Positions 7,469-16,264 are shown, counted from the stretch's first letter. The stretch is DNA of 35,947 bases from a filamentous cyanobacterium Phorm 6 (GCA_003003725.1 PVWI01000025.1:1-35947), one strand, 5' to 3'. Numbers and translations are program-made. Notes: generated by a model not told the origin, from the sequence alone.

Positions 7469-8548
7469 TTAACCTAAATACAAGTTGACCACGAGAGTCA
7501 TTAAAAAGGTTAACTGAGCTGCCAAAATTATTAAGTAAATTACGGCTCTACCTTTGAAAATCGACAACATTAAACCGATACCTTTGAGGTCAATCATCGG
7601 GCCGAAGACGAGAAATGCTAACAGCGAACCGCTGGTAAATGTGGAAGCAAAAGATAGGGCAAAAAAAGCATCTACAGTAGAACAAATCGATACGACTGCC
7701 GCTAATAGCAGCATGGCGAGAATCGAGGAAACGGGGCCTTGGCCGAGGTTGAGAATTAGTTCGCGAGGTGCGCCAACTTGAATGATAGCTGCGATCGCGC
7801 TTCCGATCACCAAAACTCCTCCCAATTCCCGCAACTCCTGTACCATACTATCTAAAAGCAACCGCAGACGCTCTCTAGAAACAGGGTGGAACATGGAGGA
7901 ACGTTTCGATGTTTTGTCTGTTTTGCCTGTTTGTAAAGGCTTCCAGTCATCTTTTAGCAAAGATTCGATCGGCACTGCACCTCCCGGCTGACCGAGCATA
8001 AATGTCCCCGACTGCAATAGTAGCGGAGTGTTGGCTTGGACGAGTTCTTTTTCGGACAACTCTGGTTTTGGGAGGGGAATCGCGCGGGCTACAGAAGGGT
8101 GTAACAGAGGCCGCAAGTCTGCTTGGGCGCTGAACACCCAGCCGATGATAGTTGCTGTGATTAGGGAAAATACCACCCGTAAAACTACAATTTCTGGCTG
8201 ATCGCGAAATGCCGTCCAAGTTGCCCAAATTACTACGGGGTTGATGGTGGGGGCCGCGAGCAAAAAGCCGATCGCCACTGGTGCGGGGACTCCCTGCATC
8301 AGCAACCTGCGCGCTACGGGTACGTTACCGCACTCGCACACAGGAAACAAAAAGCCGATCAAACTACCCACAAAAGCCCCCAGTAGTGGATTTCGCGGGA
8401 TGCGGGAGACGAGTTTGCGTTCGTCTACAAACCCCAGCAGCAAACCAGAGAGTAAAACTCCCAGCAGCAAAAAAGGTATTGCTTCTACTAACAAGCTGAG
8501 AAAAAGCGTAAAAGCATTGTTTAACTGATTCGTTAGGGCTGGTTGCAT
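7469..8548 (-). CDS. Predicted permease, ArsP_1 (PF03773) family
   Basis: A 359-residue polytopic membrane protein with roughly eight hydrophobic helices in two halves, separated by a long hydrophilic loop (about residues 150-235). The first half contains the diagnostic FPVCECGNVPVARRLL motif (Cys71, Cys73) followed by GVPAPVAIGFLLAAPTINPVV. The second half carries the matching SICSTVDAFFALSF and FVFGPMIDLKG motifs. Characterised relatives export methylated arsenicals, while others are of unknown substrate. The vicinal cysteines fit binding of a soft metal or metalloid. The TIGR03943 gene lies downstream in the same direction, a pairing conserved in many bacteria, so the two probably act together. 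I see no arsR or metal-regulator gene nearby. Confidence 0.88.
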   Translation of the reverse strand: MQPALTNQLNNAFTLFLSLLVEAIPFLLLGVLLSGLLLGFVDERKLVSRIPRNPLLGAFVGSLIGFLFPVCECGNVPVARRLLMQGVPAPVAIGFLLAAPTINPVVIWATWTAFRDQPEIVVLRVVFSLITATIIGWVFSAQADLRPLLHPSVARAIPLPKPELSEKELVQANTPLLLQSGTFMLGQPGGAVPIESLLKDDWKPLQTGKTDKTSKRSSMFHPVSRERLRLLLDSMVQELRELGGVLVIGSAIAAIIQVGAPRELILNLGQGPVSSILAMLLLAAVVSICSTVDAFFALSFASTFTSGSLLAFLVFGPMIDLKGIGLMLSIFKGRAVIYLIILAAQLTFLMTLVVNLYLG

Positions 8549-9363
8549 CGATCGCCTACTGGTAAATTGCTATCTAGTTTCACGTTTTTGGTAGAATCCT
8601 TGTCGATCATACCTTCTTGACAGCGCTAAGTTAAGATTTAGTTGAAACTTTTTGGCGATCGTCCTCAATGTTATAGAAACCATTAAAAGTCGCAGATTCC
8701 AGCGCCGGACACCGCAATGTCAGTTCCATAGCAATCCTCGCCCACAATCTCTATATTTCAACATTAGAATAAGAGTCGTTAAAATTCATTTGATATTTTT
8801 TCCAAAAATCGGATAATCGTTAATTTGATTGGCGCGAATTATAGCATAGATTAATGAAAATTTGATTTGTTAAAACCTCGCTAAATTGCGCCCTATTGGC
8901 TTGTTGCAACGAAAAAATAATGAAAGTTGCAAGCTTGTTTAGACGGCGAGACTCTATGGGCAAACCTAGCGGGGGTATTTGAGCATCGCGCAATTATGAT
9001 TTTCCTGTATCATCAATTAATGATAATTTTCCGTACATTCGGGTTATTGTTAACAACAGGTTAAGGTTTTGGTCTAAGGTTAACTAATAGTTAAATACTC
9101 CAAATAATAGTTAATACGCATCAAGCCGATATAAAATAAAGTCAGGCATAATCGCCAGAGCGCATCTATCTCGGTCATGCTCGAACTTGCCTAATACTTG
9201 GAGTGGTAAAATCCCATTTACCACAGACAGTTTTTTGTGTAATTTAAAATGTAGTTTGCCAGGGAGATGCTGGCCAAAGCACTCAGCTACTTATTTGCTG
9301 ACCTTTGGTAACTGAATGTCTGCTGGCAAATAAAAACCACCCAAAAAGCGTGCTGATGAATTT
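8549..9363. promoter_or_regulatory. 815-base divergent control region with clustered palindromes
   Basis: The spacer separates the minus-strand permease from the plus-strand CBS-like kinase. It has no convincing open frame and no tRNA. A cluster of symmetric sites lies at 9008-9114: TATCAT...ATGATA (9008-9025), TTGTTAACAA (9047-9056), TTAACTAATAGTTAA (9080-9094, a perfect 15-base palindrome) and a further TAATAGTTAA (9105-9114), exactly 20 bases after the same string at 9085. This looks like a cooperative regulator site, about 250-350 bases upstream of the kinase. The regulator is not identifiable. A half-site resembling TGATAAT (9021-9027) recalls Zur/Fur boxes but is incomplete. Confidence 0.45.
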
Positions 9364-10803
9364 ATGTTAAATACTTCCTGCGTAGAAAGACCAGTCCAAC
9401 CCGCGTCCGAAGCTGACTCTGGAGAACTTCGTTTAGACTCTACTCTCCAAGAATTATCGCTTTACGATTTTCAAGTAGAAGCTACGGATTTCGGGATAAA
9501 AATTTCCCAGATGTTAGAAACTAATCCGCTGTTACCGGGAGTCATTTTGACAAATCAAGGTAAATTTGTGGGCATGATTTCCCGGCGGAGATTTTTAGAA
9601 TTTCTCAGCCGTCCTTTTGGAAGAGAATTATTTTTAAAACGACCTGTGAAGGCTTTATACCGCTTTGCTGAAATTGAGACTTTGATTTTTCCCAGCAATA
9701 CTTTAATCGTGGATGCAGCCCGGAAGTCCCTACAGCGATCGAAAGAACTGCTTTACGAGCCGATTGTGGTTCAAGTATCGCCCCAAACTTATACTTTGGT
9801 AGATGTACGCGAACTGTTAGTTGCCCAGTCAAACATTCACGAATTAGCGACAAAATTGCTGAGGCAGCGAACTCAATCTCAACTAATTCAAACCGAAAAA
9901 TTAGCCAGTTTGGGGCAGATGGTAGCTGGAGTCGCCCACGAAATTAGAAACCCTGTCACCTGCATCAGCGGAAATCTCGGCTTTTTGTCTAACTACTCGA
10001 AAGATATCATGGAGTTGCTGTCTGCTTACGAGCAAATTGTCGGGCCTAGCGAAAAAATTGACGCACTCAAAGCAAACATAGAATTTGATTTTTTGCAAGA
10101 AGATTGGGTGGAAATTATCAAAAGTATGAAGGCTTCATCAGAGAGGCTGAGGGAACTTGTCACCAGCCTGCACACCTTTTCTCACATGGACGAAACTCAC
10201 TTGAAAGAAGCTAACCTCCATGAATGTATTGACAGTACGCTGCTAATCATGAAAAACCGTCTTAAGTACGGGTTTAAAGTAGTTAAAAAGTATGGGGATT
10301 TGCCTTTGGTCAAGTGTTACTCTGGTCAGTTGAGTCAGGTATTTATGAATATCATCAGCAATGCGATCGATGCTTTGGAAGAGGTAAAAGGAGAAAAAGG
10401 TTTTGTACCTGCGATTACGATTGAAACTGAGGTAATAGACACTTCTGACGGAGACTGCGTGAATTCGGAATTACTTCAAAATTATGTTTTGGGCGATCGA
10501 CAAAACTCAAAAATGCTATCATCCGCCAGCCAAAACGGCGACTTCAGCCCAGAAATAGCGGAAAAAAATCAAAATAATGCTTGGATAGCCATCAGAATCG
10601 CCGATAACGGCCCGGGAATTCCGCCAGAAATTCAGCGGCGGATTTTTGAGACATTTTTCACGACTAAACCGGCGGGGAAAGGTACTGGTTTGGGCTTGGC
10701 AATTACCCATCAAATTGTGACGGAAAAGCATAAGGGCAAGTTGAATTTGCATTCAACGCCCGGTACGGGTACGGAATTTGAGATTTTGTTGCCGTTGATT
10801 TAA
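9364..10803 (+). CDS. Sensor histidine kinase with CBS-like N-terminal region (paralogue)
   Basis: A 479-residue soluble histidine kinase, paralogous along its whole length to the gene at 115-1470. The N-terminal region has the matching LPGVILTNQGKFVGMISRR segment and FLKRPVKALYRF. A linker QLIQTEKLASLGQ precedes the H-box GVAHEIRNPV with His192. The ATP-binding domain has the N box NIISNAIDAL, the G1 box DNGPGIP and the G2 box GTGLGLAI. It differs from its paralogue by about 35-40 extra residues, rich in Asn, Ser and Gln, just before the G1 box (VNSELLQNYVLGDRQNSKML and following), probably a surface loop. No receiver domain or adjacent regulator is present. It is convergent with dnaN and has a long upstream control region. 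Confidence 0.93.
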   Translation: MLNTSCVERPVQPASEADSGELRLDSTLQELSLYDFQVEATDFGIKISQMLETNPLLPGVILTNQGKFVGMISRRRFLEFLSRPFGRELFLKRPVKALYRFAEIETLIFPSNTLIVDAARKSLQRSKELLYEPIVVQVSPQTYTLVDVRELLVAQSNIHELATKLLRQRTQSQLIQTEKLASLGQMVAGVAHEIRNPVTCISGNLGFLSNYSKDIMELLSAYEQIVGPSEKIDALKANIEFDFLQEDWVEIIKSMKASSERLRELVTSLHTFSHMDETHLKEANLHECIDSTLLIMKNRLKYGFKVVKKYGDLPLVKCYSGQLSQVFMNIISNAIDALEEVKGEKGFVPAITIETEVIDTSDGDCVNSELLQNYVLGDRQNSKMLSSASQNGDFSPEIAEKNQNNAWIAIRIADNGPGIPPEIQRRIFETFFTTKPAGKGTGLGLAITHQIVTEKHKGKLNLHSTPGTGTEFEILLPLI

Positions 10804-10827
10804 AGGAAGTTCGTTCGGCAATGGATT

Positions 10828-10862
10828 TTGTAACGGATGTAACGGATAGTAACGGATGGATG
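10828..10862. repeat. Short direct repeat AACGGAT
   Basis: The unit AACGGAT occurs three times with variable 2-4 base spacers (GTAACGGATGTAACGGATAG then TAACGGATGG), followed by ATGGATGG. It is a small, imperfect array between the convergent kinase and dnaN genes. Confidence 0.6.
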
Positions 10863-10894
10863 GATGGAGTCAGATTAATCACCAACTTAGGTAA

Positions 10895-10911
10895 GGTGCG
10901 CAATGCGCACC
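10895..10911. terminator. Palindrome between convergent kinase and dnaN genes
   Basis: GGTGCGCA-A-TGCGCACC is a perfect 17-base palindrome 8 bases beyond the dnaN stop and about 90 bases beyond the kinase stop. It could end transcription from either side, but lacks a T tract. A related GTGCATTGCGCAC motif appears near 17935-17952. Confidence 0.45.
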
Positions 10912-10918
10912 CTACGAT

Positions 10919-12058
10919 TTAAGCTCGAAGCTGAACTGGCATCACTAAGAATGTGGCATTGACTCCGCCCAAAGGTTGGAAAATTACGGGGGCTAAAGCA
11001 CCGTTTAATTGCAGTTGAATTTCGGGAGACTGAGCTGTTTTCAAAATGTCAATTAAGTATTTCACGTTGAAAGCAATATCGATGCTGTCTCCCGAAATCT
11101 GCGCCGGCATTGACTCTTTGCCGCTACCGACATCTTTGGCATCTACCGACAAGGTGATTTCCTGATTTTCCTCGTCGATGCTGCATTTGAGGATATTATT
11201 TTTTTGGTCGGCAAAAACTGCTATTCTTTCGACTGCTGCTAAGAGCGATCGCCTTTCTAAGGTAATTTGCCGCTCAAAGGAGGGCGGAATCAACTGCCGG
11301 TATGCGGGATATTGCCCTTCCAAGGTGCGGGTTGTCAGCCGCTGATCTGCCCATTCAAACACCACTTGACCCTGCTCAAAATGCAGGGTAACAGGTTCAG
11401 TCCACTGCCGCATTACCAGCATTCTTTCTACTTCCCGCAATGCTTTAGCGGGAACTGTCACCTCAAATTCTGCTTCGGTTTCTTCGCCTTCGGCTTTTTC
11501 ATTGGGAGTTTGAACTACTGCCAATCTGTGGCCGTCTGTAGCTGCAAATTCCAAGCAATCTGGCAATACCTTTAAATGCACGCCTGCGAGTACCTGTTTT
11601 GCTTCGTCGGGGCTTGTCGCAAATAAAGTTCCTTTGAGTCCTTCTATCAAGGCTTCGGGCGGCAATTTGAGGATTGTTCCGGCTTCGATTGCTGGCAATT
11701 CGGGGAATTCTTCCGGGCCCATGCCTCTGACTTGGTAGCTGCCTGAACTGCAACTGAGATATGCTACGGTGTCCCCCGCTTCATCTTCTAAAGTAATCTC
11801 TCCATCTGGGAGTCTGGAAACAATATCGTTGAGCAATTTCGCGGGTATGGTAAAACTGCCGCCGCCAGTCACTTCTGCTGCAAAGCTGGTGCGAATACCT
11901 AAACTGAGATCGAAAGCTGTCAAGCTAACCCGCTGATTTTCCTCATCCGCTACTAAGAGCACGTTGGCTAGTACGGGATGTGTCGGGCGGGAGGGAACGG
12001 CTCGACTTACCAACGAGAGGTTGGCGTTGAGGTCACTTTGGGTGCAAACCAATTTCAT
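10919..12058 (-). CDS. dnaN: DNA polymerase III beta sliding clamp
   Basis: A 379-residue protein from the ATG at 12056-12058 (MKLVCTQSDLNANLSLVSRAV). The open frame extends 13 residues further upstream, but the chosen start matches the conserved N-terminus of the family. The three-fold clamp architecture is evident: domain 1 with RPTHPVLANVLL; domain 2 beginning near ELPAIEAGTILKLPPEALIE with ATDGHRLAVV; domain 3 from about FERQITLERRSLLAAVERIA, ending NATFLVMPVQLRA. Family members form the dimeric ring that tethers replicative polymerase to DNA. It lies downstream of dnaA on the same strand, with the origin between them, an order known from several cyanobacteria and from Bacillus. The short distance to oriC places it among early-replicated genes. 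Confidence 0.98.
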   Translation of the reverse strand: MKLVCTQSDLNANLSLVSRAVPSRPTHPVLANVLLVADEENQRVSLTAFDLSLGIRTSFAAEVTGGGSFTIPAKLLNDIVSRLPDGEITLEDEAGDTVAYLSCSSGSYQVRGMGPEEFPELPAIEAGTILKLPPEALIEGLKGTLFATSPDEAKQVLAGVHLKVLPDCLEFAATDGHRLAVVQTPNEKAEGEETEAEFEVTVPAKALREVERMLVMRQWTEPVTLHFEQGQVVFEWADQRLTTRTLEGQYPAYRQLIPPSFERQITLERRSLLAAVERIAVFADQKNNILKCSIDEENQEITLSVDAKDVGSGKESMPAQISGDSIDIAFNVKYLIDILKTAQSPEIQLQLNGALAPVIFQPLGGVNATFLVMPVQLRA

Positions 12059-12120
12059 GGGAGGAAGGTTAATTAACCGGATTTGAAACAGAAACAAATG
12101 GTATCACAGAAAGCTGATGA

Positions 12121-12168
12121 CAGTTGGTAGTTGGCAGTTGGCAGTTGGCAGTTGGCAGTTGAGAGTTG
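12121..12168. repeat. Heptanucleotide tandem repeat (TTGGCAG unit)
   Basis: About six copies of a TTGGCAG-type heptamer, with variant units at both ends (TTGGTAG, TTGAGAG), lie upstream of dnaN and beside the origin. The STRR class here borders the replication origin without interrupting the DnaA boxes. Confidence 0.85.
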
Positions 12169-12206
12169 ACCAAAGGAATAAGGAAGAGTTCACAGTTGGC
12201 GAGACA

Positions 12207-12432
12207 CTATTTTTTTTATTGAATTATTTTTGTGCGATCGCTCTGTGGAAAATGTGGAAAAATAAAATAATTGCTTGCTGTGCTTGAGTTGTAGCTCATG
12301 AATGCCTGTGGAAAACTTGTGGAAAAGCTGGGAAAAGCCGATCGCCCTTCCATTTTCCCAAAAAAACTGTTTTGGGCGATCGGGTAACGTTTTCCACAAA
12401 ATAAGGGCAAATTTTCCACAGGTTTTTCCACA
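12207..12432. other. oriC: Chromosomal replication origin (oriC)
   Basis: Seven exact 9-base DnaA boxes of the cyanobacterial type lie within 190 bases. TGTGGAAAA is at 12244-12252, 12253-12261, 12307-12315 and 12318-12326; the inverse TTTTCCACA is at 12390-12398, 12412-12420 and 12424-12432. The two groups point toward each other, and two GGCGATCG/CGATCGCC-type sites lie between or beside them. An AT-rich run (12207-12231, with an eight-T tract) on the dnaN side is a candidate unwinding element. The setting between dnaA and dnaN is the classic origin position. This is a strong call from sequence; strand asymmetry over the whole chromosome would confirm it. Confidence 0.93.
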
Positions 12433-12455
12433 GTTATGGTAGTGATTGTAGATTG

Positions 12456-12522
12456 TAGGGTGCGTCAGCCGGCTGAATATCTTGACGTGAGACTGAGAAT
12501 TTTTCCCGGCTGACGCACCCTA
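12456..12522. repeat. Inverted repeat downstream of dnaA (AGGGTGCGTCAGCC family)
   Basis: Perfect 17-base arms TAGGGTGCGTCAGCCGG (12456-12472) and CCGGCTGACGCACCCTA (12506-12522) enclose 33 bases. The repeat begins 6 bases beyond the dnaA stop and separates it from the DnaA-box cluster, so it may end the dnaA transcript before oriC. It has the look of a dispersed palindromic element. Confidence 0.8.
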
Positions 12523-12527
12523 AGTAA

Positions 12528-13895
12528 TTAAGTTTTGCGGCTGACAACGTTTATTCGATCGCTCAACTGACGCAAAGTTTGAGCCAAATTCGGGTCAGTG
12601 TTCCGCAACTGAGCAATTTTGTCGCAACTGTAAAGCACCGTCGTGTGGTCTTTTCCGCCGAATACTTCGCCAACCTTCGGCAAACTCAAAGCAGTATGCT
12701 GCCGAATTAAATACATCCCGATTTGACGAGCAAAGCTAATTTCTCGCCTGCGAGAAATGCCTTTCAAATCTTCAACAGAAACATCAAACGCCTCGGCCAC
12801 AACTGCAATTACCGCATCGGGAGTCGCCTGTACGGTTTCAGTTTGCGGATTCAAAACTGGGGCGATATTCTCAACTGTCATCGGCAAACCGGTAATAGAA
12901 AGATATGCTACCGCCCGAATCAAAGCTCCTTCCAATTCGCGAACGTTGGAAGTGTAACTAGAAGCAATGTATTCAATTACATCTCGCGGCAGTCTCATGT
13001 TTTCATATTCGGCTTTTTTTTGCAAAATTGCCATCCGTGTTTCCAAGTCTGGCAATTGAATATCGGCAATTAATCCCATCGAAAATCTGGAACACAAACG
13101 CTCTTGCAGGCGGGGGATTTGCTGCGGCGGGCGATCGCTCGCTAAGACTACTTGATTTCCGGCTTCGTGCAAAGTATTAAAAGTGTGAAAAAATTCTTCT
13201 TGAGTGTATTCTTTGCCTTCTATAAATTGAATGTCATCTATTAATAAAACATCGGCTGCGCGATAATGATCGCGGAAAGCTTGCATACTATCTTTGCGAA
13301 TGGCTGCAATCAAATCGTTGGTAAATTTTTCAGTAGAAACGTAAAAAATTTTGGCGTTGGGGTCAATTTCTAAGCGGTAATGACCGATCGCCTGCATGAG
13401 ATGAGTTTTGCCCAAACCAACGCCGCCACACAAAAATAGGGGATTGAATTCTCGGCCCGGAGACTCGGCTACGGCGAGGGATGCTGCGTGAGCCATGCGG
13501 TTGTTGGAACCGACGACAAAGCGGGAAAATACGTATTTGGGGTTTAAATTTGCGGGTTTGGGGGGGTGAAGGGAGTGGCTTTCGACATCGGCGATGGGGG
13601 ACGACCAAATCATGGCGGAGTCGCTGCTGGCGCCTGTTTCGTTTCCTCCGGCAATTGTCAAGTAAATGTCTACGGGATAGCCTAGAATTTCTTCGACTGC
13701 ACCGGCAATGATTTCTCTGTAATATTTTTGCAGCCAATTGCGAGCAAAGGGGTTGGGGGCGCTGACGATCAAACAGTTATTTTCGAGCTGTTCGGCTGTA
13801 GCTGTTTTGATCCACGTCTCAAAGCTAGGTCTGCTCAGTTGTACCTGGAGACGTTCAAGTATCTGATTCCACAGACTTTCGAGGGTAATGTCCAC
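12528..13895 (-). CDS. dnaA: Chromosomal replication initiator DnaA
   Basis: A 455-residue initiator. It starts at a GTG (13893-13895) giving [16 protein letters not shown], the expected N-terminus. Domain I (about 1-80) is followed by a short variable linker (about 82-115). The AAA+ domain has Walker A GGVGLGKT at 157-164 and Walker B LLIDDIQF at 217-224. The duplex-DNA-binding domain IV carries the DnaA signature around [15 protein letters not shown] at 413-427. It binds the TTTTCCACA boxes located just downstream of its own gene and, as ATP-DnaA, opens the origin. The gene is divergent from the Deg protease gene, with a 291-base shared upstream region. Domain II is short compared with that of many cyanobacterial DnaA proteins. 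Confidence 0.98.
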   Translation of the reverse strand: MDITLESLWNQILERLQVQLSRPSFETWIKTATAEQLENNCLIVSAPNPFARNWLQKYYREIIAGAVEEILGYPVDIYLTIAGGNETGASSDSAMIWSSPIADVESHSLHPPKPANLNPKYVFSRFVVGSNNRMAHAASLAVAESPGREFNPLFLCGGVGLGKTHLMQAIGHYRLEIDPNAKIFYVSTEKFTNDLIAAIRKDSMQAFRDHYRAADVLLIDDIQFIEGKEYTQEEFFHTFNTLHEAGNQVVLASDRPPQQIPRLQERLCSRFSMGLIADIQLPDLETRMAILQKKAEYENMRLPRDVIEYIASSYTSNVRELEGALIRAVAYLSITGLPMTVENIAPVLNPQTETVQATPDAVIAVVAEAFDVSVEDLKGISRRREISFARQIGMYLIRQHTALSLPKVGEVFGGKDHTTVLYSCDKIAQLRNTDPNLAQTLRQLSDRINVVSRKT

Positions 13896-14186
13896 TGCTT
13901 ACCTTTGCCGATCGGCATTTAAGAGATTTTCATGTCCAGACTGTTCAGTTTAGTCGAGTTAGTGGTTGGGAAGCTAGAGCGGCCAAGATTGGGCGGTTTC
14001 AACCGTATCTCTTAGCAAAATCAGCGAAAATCGGCAATCCAAAATCCAAAATGAGAAGCTGAATGTTAAAGTTTAAGGGAGTCTGCCGATCGCCCAAAAA
14101 TTTTGTGGCTCTGCGGCGATATAGCAGGTATCGAAGAGCTGCTAGGCAAGTATTTAAATTTGGCAGGAAAGCCTTAAAACGTAGCG
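13896..14186. promoter_or_regulatory. Divergent dnaA/deg promoter region
   Basis: This 291-base spacer must contain both promoters. I see one CCGATCGCCC-type site near 14087 and no TTTTCCACA DnaA box, so direct DnaA autoregulation through such a box is not supported. No clear -35/-10 pair stands out. Confidence 0.4.
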
Positions 14187-15428
14187 ATGAAGAGTTCTAC
14201 TGGCAAATTTTGGAAGCAACCAGCAATTTACATATTGCTGCTGGTAACGGGAGCAGCAGCGGCCATGTTGGGCGATCGTCTGTCGGTTTCTCAGTTACGC
14301 GGAAATTCGGGCGATTTGGGACAGAGGGCGCAGCAACCGAGACTGCAACTACCTCCCGATACTAAGCCTCAAGCTAGCAAAGTCTTGCCGCCTGCTGCCT
14401 TGTCCGGTGACGGGGCGAATGTGAATTTTATTGTGGCGGCGGTGGCAAAAGTTGGCCCGGCTGTGGTTCGGATCGATGCTTCGCGTCGGGTGAAACCGGT
14501 AAATAGAGGGCTGTCGCCGGAAGATTTTTTTGGTGCAGATCCGAATTCGGGCGGTAGGGGCGGAATCGAACGGGGCACTGGTTCGGGTTTTGTCATCGGC
14601 GCGGATGGTGTGATTCTCACTAACGCTCACGTTGTAGAGGGGGCAGATACAGTAAATGTAACTCTCAAGGACGGCCGCGGCTATCAGGGACGGGTGTTGG
14701 GCGCGGATAAGGTGACGGATGTTGCTGTGGTGAAGATTGAGGCGAAGAATCTGCCTGTGGTGCCGATCGGCAATTCGGATAAGCTGTTGTCTGGGGAATG
14801 GGCGATCGCGATCGGCAATCCTTTGGGTTTGGACAATTCCGTCACTGCGGGGATTATTAGCGCTACAGGGCGATCGAGCTCTGATGTGGGCGTACCCGAC
14901 AAGCGCATCGGTTTTATTCAAACAGACGCTGCAATCAATCCGGGGAATTCCGGCGGCCCGCTGCTGAATGCTTCGGGGGAAGTTATTGGGATGAATACGG
15001 CAATTATTCAAGGTGCTCAAGGATTGGGGTTTGCGATTCCGATTCAGGCGGCCCAACAGGTGGCGAAGGAACTGATTTCGACAGGGAAAGTCGAACACGC
15101 TTATTTAGGCATTGAAATGGCGACGCTGACTCCTGAAGTTAAGCAGCAAATTAACAGCAATGCTAACAGTAATCTGCGAGTTGCAGTCGATCGGGGTGTG
15201 GCGATTGTGAGTGTGGTTCCCAATTCTCCGGCTGCGGCGGCCGGTTTGCGGGCTGGAGATGTGATTCAAAAGATTAACAGTCAGCCGATTATTCAGTCGG
15301 AGGCTGTTCAGGATTTCGTGCAAAATGCGAAGGTTGGCGGCCTGTTGCAAATGGAGATTAATCGGAATGGGCAAATAGTTAATTTGACTGTTAAACCAGG
15401 GAGTTTGCCTGTTCAAAAAGTTCGATAG
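14187..15428 (+). CDS. Deg/HtrA-family serine protease
   Basis: A 413-residue serine protease of the DegP/HtrA family. An N-terminal hydrophobic helix (about 12-28, [17 protein letters not shown]) acts as membrane anchor or signal peptide. The trypsin-like domain has the catalytic triad His148 (TNAHVVEG), Asp178 (DVAVVKIE) and Ser255 (NPGNSGGPL). A single PDZ domain occupies about 305-405 ([13 protein letters not shown]... [16 protein letters not shown]). One PDZ domain is the HhoA/HhoB/HtrA pattern of cyanobacteria; which of the three it is cannot be decided here. Such proteases degrade damaged periplasmic or thylakoid-lumen proteins under light and heat stress. It is divergent from dnaA and is followed by heptamer repeats 1 base after its stop. 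Confidence 0.95.
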   Translation: MKSSTGKFWKQPAIYILLLVTGAAAAMLGDRLSVSQLRGNSGDLGQRAQQPRLQLPPDTKPQASKVLPPAALSGDGANVNFIVAAVAKVGPAVVRIDASRRVKPVNRGLSPEDFFGADPNSGGRGGIERGTGSGFVIGADGVILTNAHVVEGADTVNVTLKDGRGYQGRVLGADKVTDVAVVKIEAKNLPVVPIGNSDKLLSGEWAIAIGNPLGLDNSVTAGIISATGRSSSDVGVPDKRIGFIQTDAAINPGNSGGPLLNASGEVIGMNTAIIQGAQGLGFAIPIQAAQQVAKELISTGKVEHAYLGIEMATLTPEVKQQINSNANSNLRVAVDRGVAIVSVVPNSPAAAAGLRAGDVIQKINSQPIIQSEAVQDFVQNAKVGGLLQMEINRNGQIVNLTVKPGSLPVQKVR

Positions 15429-15500
15429 GAAGGAAGAAGGAAGAAGGAAGAAGGAAGAAGGAAGAAGGAAGAAGGAAGAAGGAAGAAGGAAGAAGGAATA
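15429..15500. repeat. Heptanucleotide tandem repeat (GGAAGAA unit)
   Basis: About ten near-perfect copies of GGAAGAA begin at the stop codon of the Deg protease gene. It is the longest heptamer array in the window. Purine-only on this strand, it could form unusual DNA structure, and is expected to vary in copy number between strains. Confidence 0.9.
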
Positions 15501-15576
15501 TTAATTACCAATTCCTCATTACCCATTCCTTTCAGTTTTACCTCAAACGTAGTTAGAGACTGCTGTTTGACGATTA

Positions 15577-15668
15577 GGCCCAGATCCCCCCTAACCCCCC
15601 TTAAGAAGGGGGGGACAAGATTCTGATCAAAGTCCCCCTTCTTAAGGGGGATTTAGGGGGATCTGGCC
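15577..15668. repeat. C/G-rich nested inverted repeat (GATCCCCCCTAA family), copy 1
   Basis: The outer arms AGGCCCAGATCCCCCCTAA and TTAGGGGGATCTGGCCT enclose a second palindrome, CCCCTTAAGAAGGGG, and the segment GACAAGATTCTGATCAAAGTC. The same layout recurs at 16929-17012 and 28720-28856. It fills most of the spacer between the Deg protease and deformylase genes. Confidence 0.88.
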
Positions 15669-15730
15669 TCGGATAAAAACGAGATTTTTTAATGCTTCCA
15701 GGCTTAACTTAACACCAATAACTAATTAAT

Positions 15731-16264
15731 ATGTCAGAAATATTGCAAATTTCACAATTAGGAAATCCCGTATTGCGCCAACCGTCGGAAGTTGTCGAGA
15801 ATGTTAAGGACGATCGCATTCAACAGCTAATCGACGACCTGATTTTTACCGTACAACAGGCGAACGGAGTAGGGATTGCGGCCCCCCAAGCGGCGAAGTG
15901 CGATCGGCTGTTCATCGTCGCATCCCGCCCCAACCTGCGCTATCCCCAAGCCCCTAAGATGGAACCGACGGCGATGATTAATCCCAGGATTATTGCGAGT
16001 TCAACAGAGACAGTCAAAGACTGGGAAGGCTGTTTGAGCATTCCGGGGATTCGGGGGTTGGTGCCGAGAAGTAGGGCGATCGAGATAGAATACACCAGTA
16101 GAGACGGCAAACTGCACCGACAAGAACTTACAGACTTTGTAGCCCGGATTTTTCAGCACGAATACGACCATTTAGATGGCATCGTGTTTTTAGACAGGGT
16201 GGAAAGCACCCAAGAACTGATGACAGAGGATGAGTACCAGCAGCAATTTGTCAAGCTCCTCTGA
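15731..16264 (+). CDS. def: Peptide deformylase
   Basis: A 177-residue enzyme that removes the formyl group from the initiator methionine of nascent proteins. All three family motifs are present: GVGIAAPQ at 46-53, EGCLS at 99-103 with metal ligand Cys101, and HEYDH at 143-147 supplying His143, His147 and catalytic Glu144. The spacing and the compact N-terminus (MSEILQISQLGNPVLRQPS) fit a type 1B-like enzyme of cyanobacteria and plastids. The metal is probably Fe or Zn. The gene is followed closely by a TerD gene, whose likely promoter overlaps the 3' end of def. Confidence 0.97.
   Translation: MSEILQISQLGNPVLRQPSEVVENVKDDRIQQLIDDLIFTVQQANGVGIAAPQAAKCDRLFIVASRPNLRYPQAPKMEPTAMINPRIIASSTETVKDWEGCLSIPGIRGLVPRSRAIEIEYTSRDGKLHRQELTDFVARIFQHEYDHLDGIVFLDRVESTQELMTEDEYQQQFVKLL

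Noticed and set aside
8945-8995. Riboswitch-like GGGCAAACC segment resembling part of a c-di-GMP-I aptamer
   Set aside because: The tetraloop, its receptor and the second conserved strand are missing, and the position is 370 bases from the nearest start codon.
9021-9027. Zur/Fur box for the permease
   Set aside because: Only one TGATAAT half-site is present and it lies about 470 bases from the permease start; the inverted half is missing.
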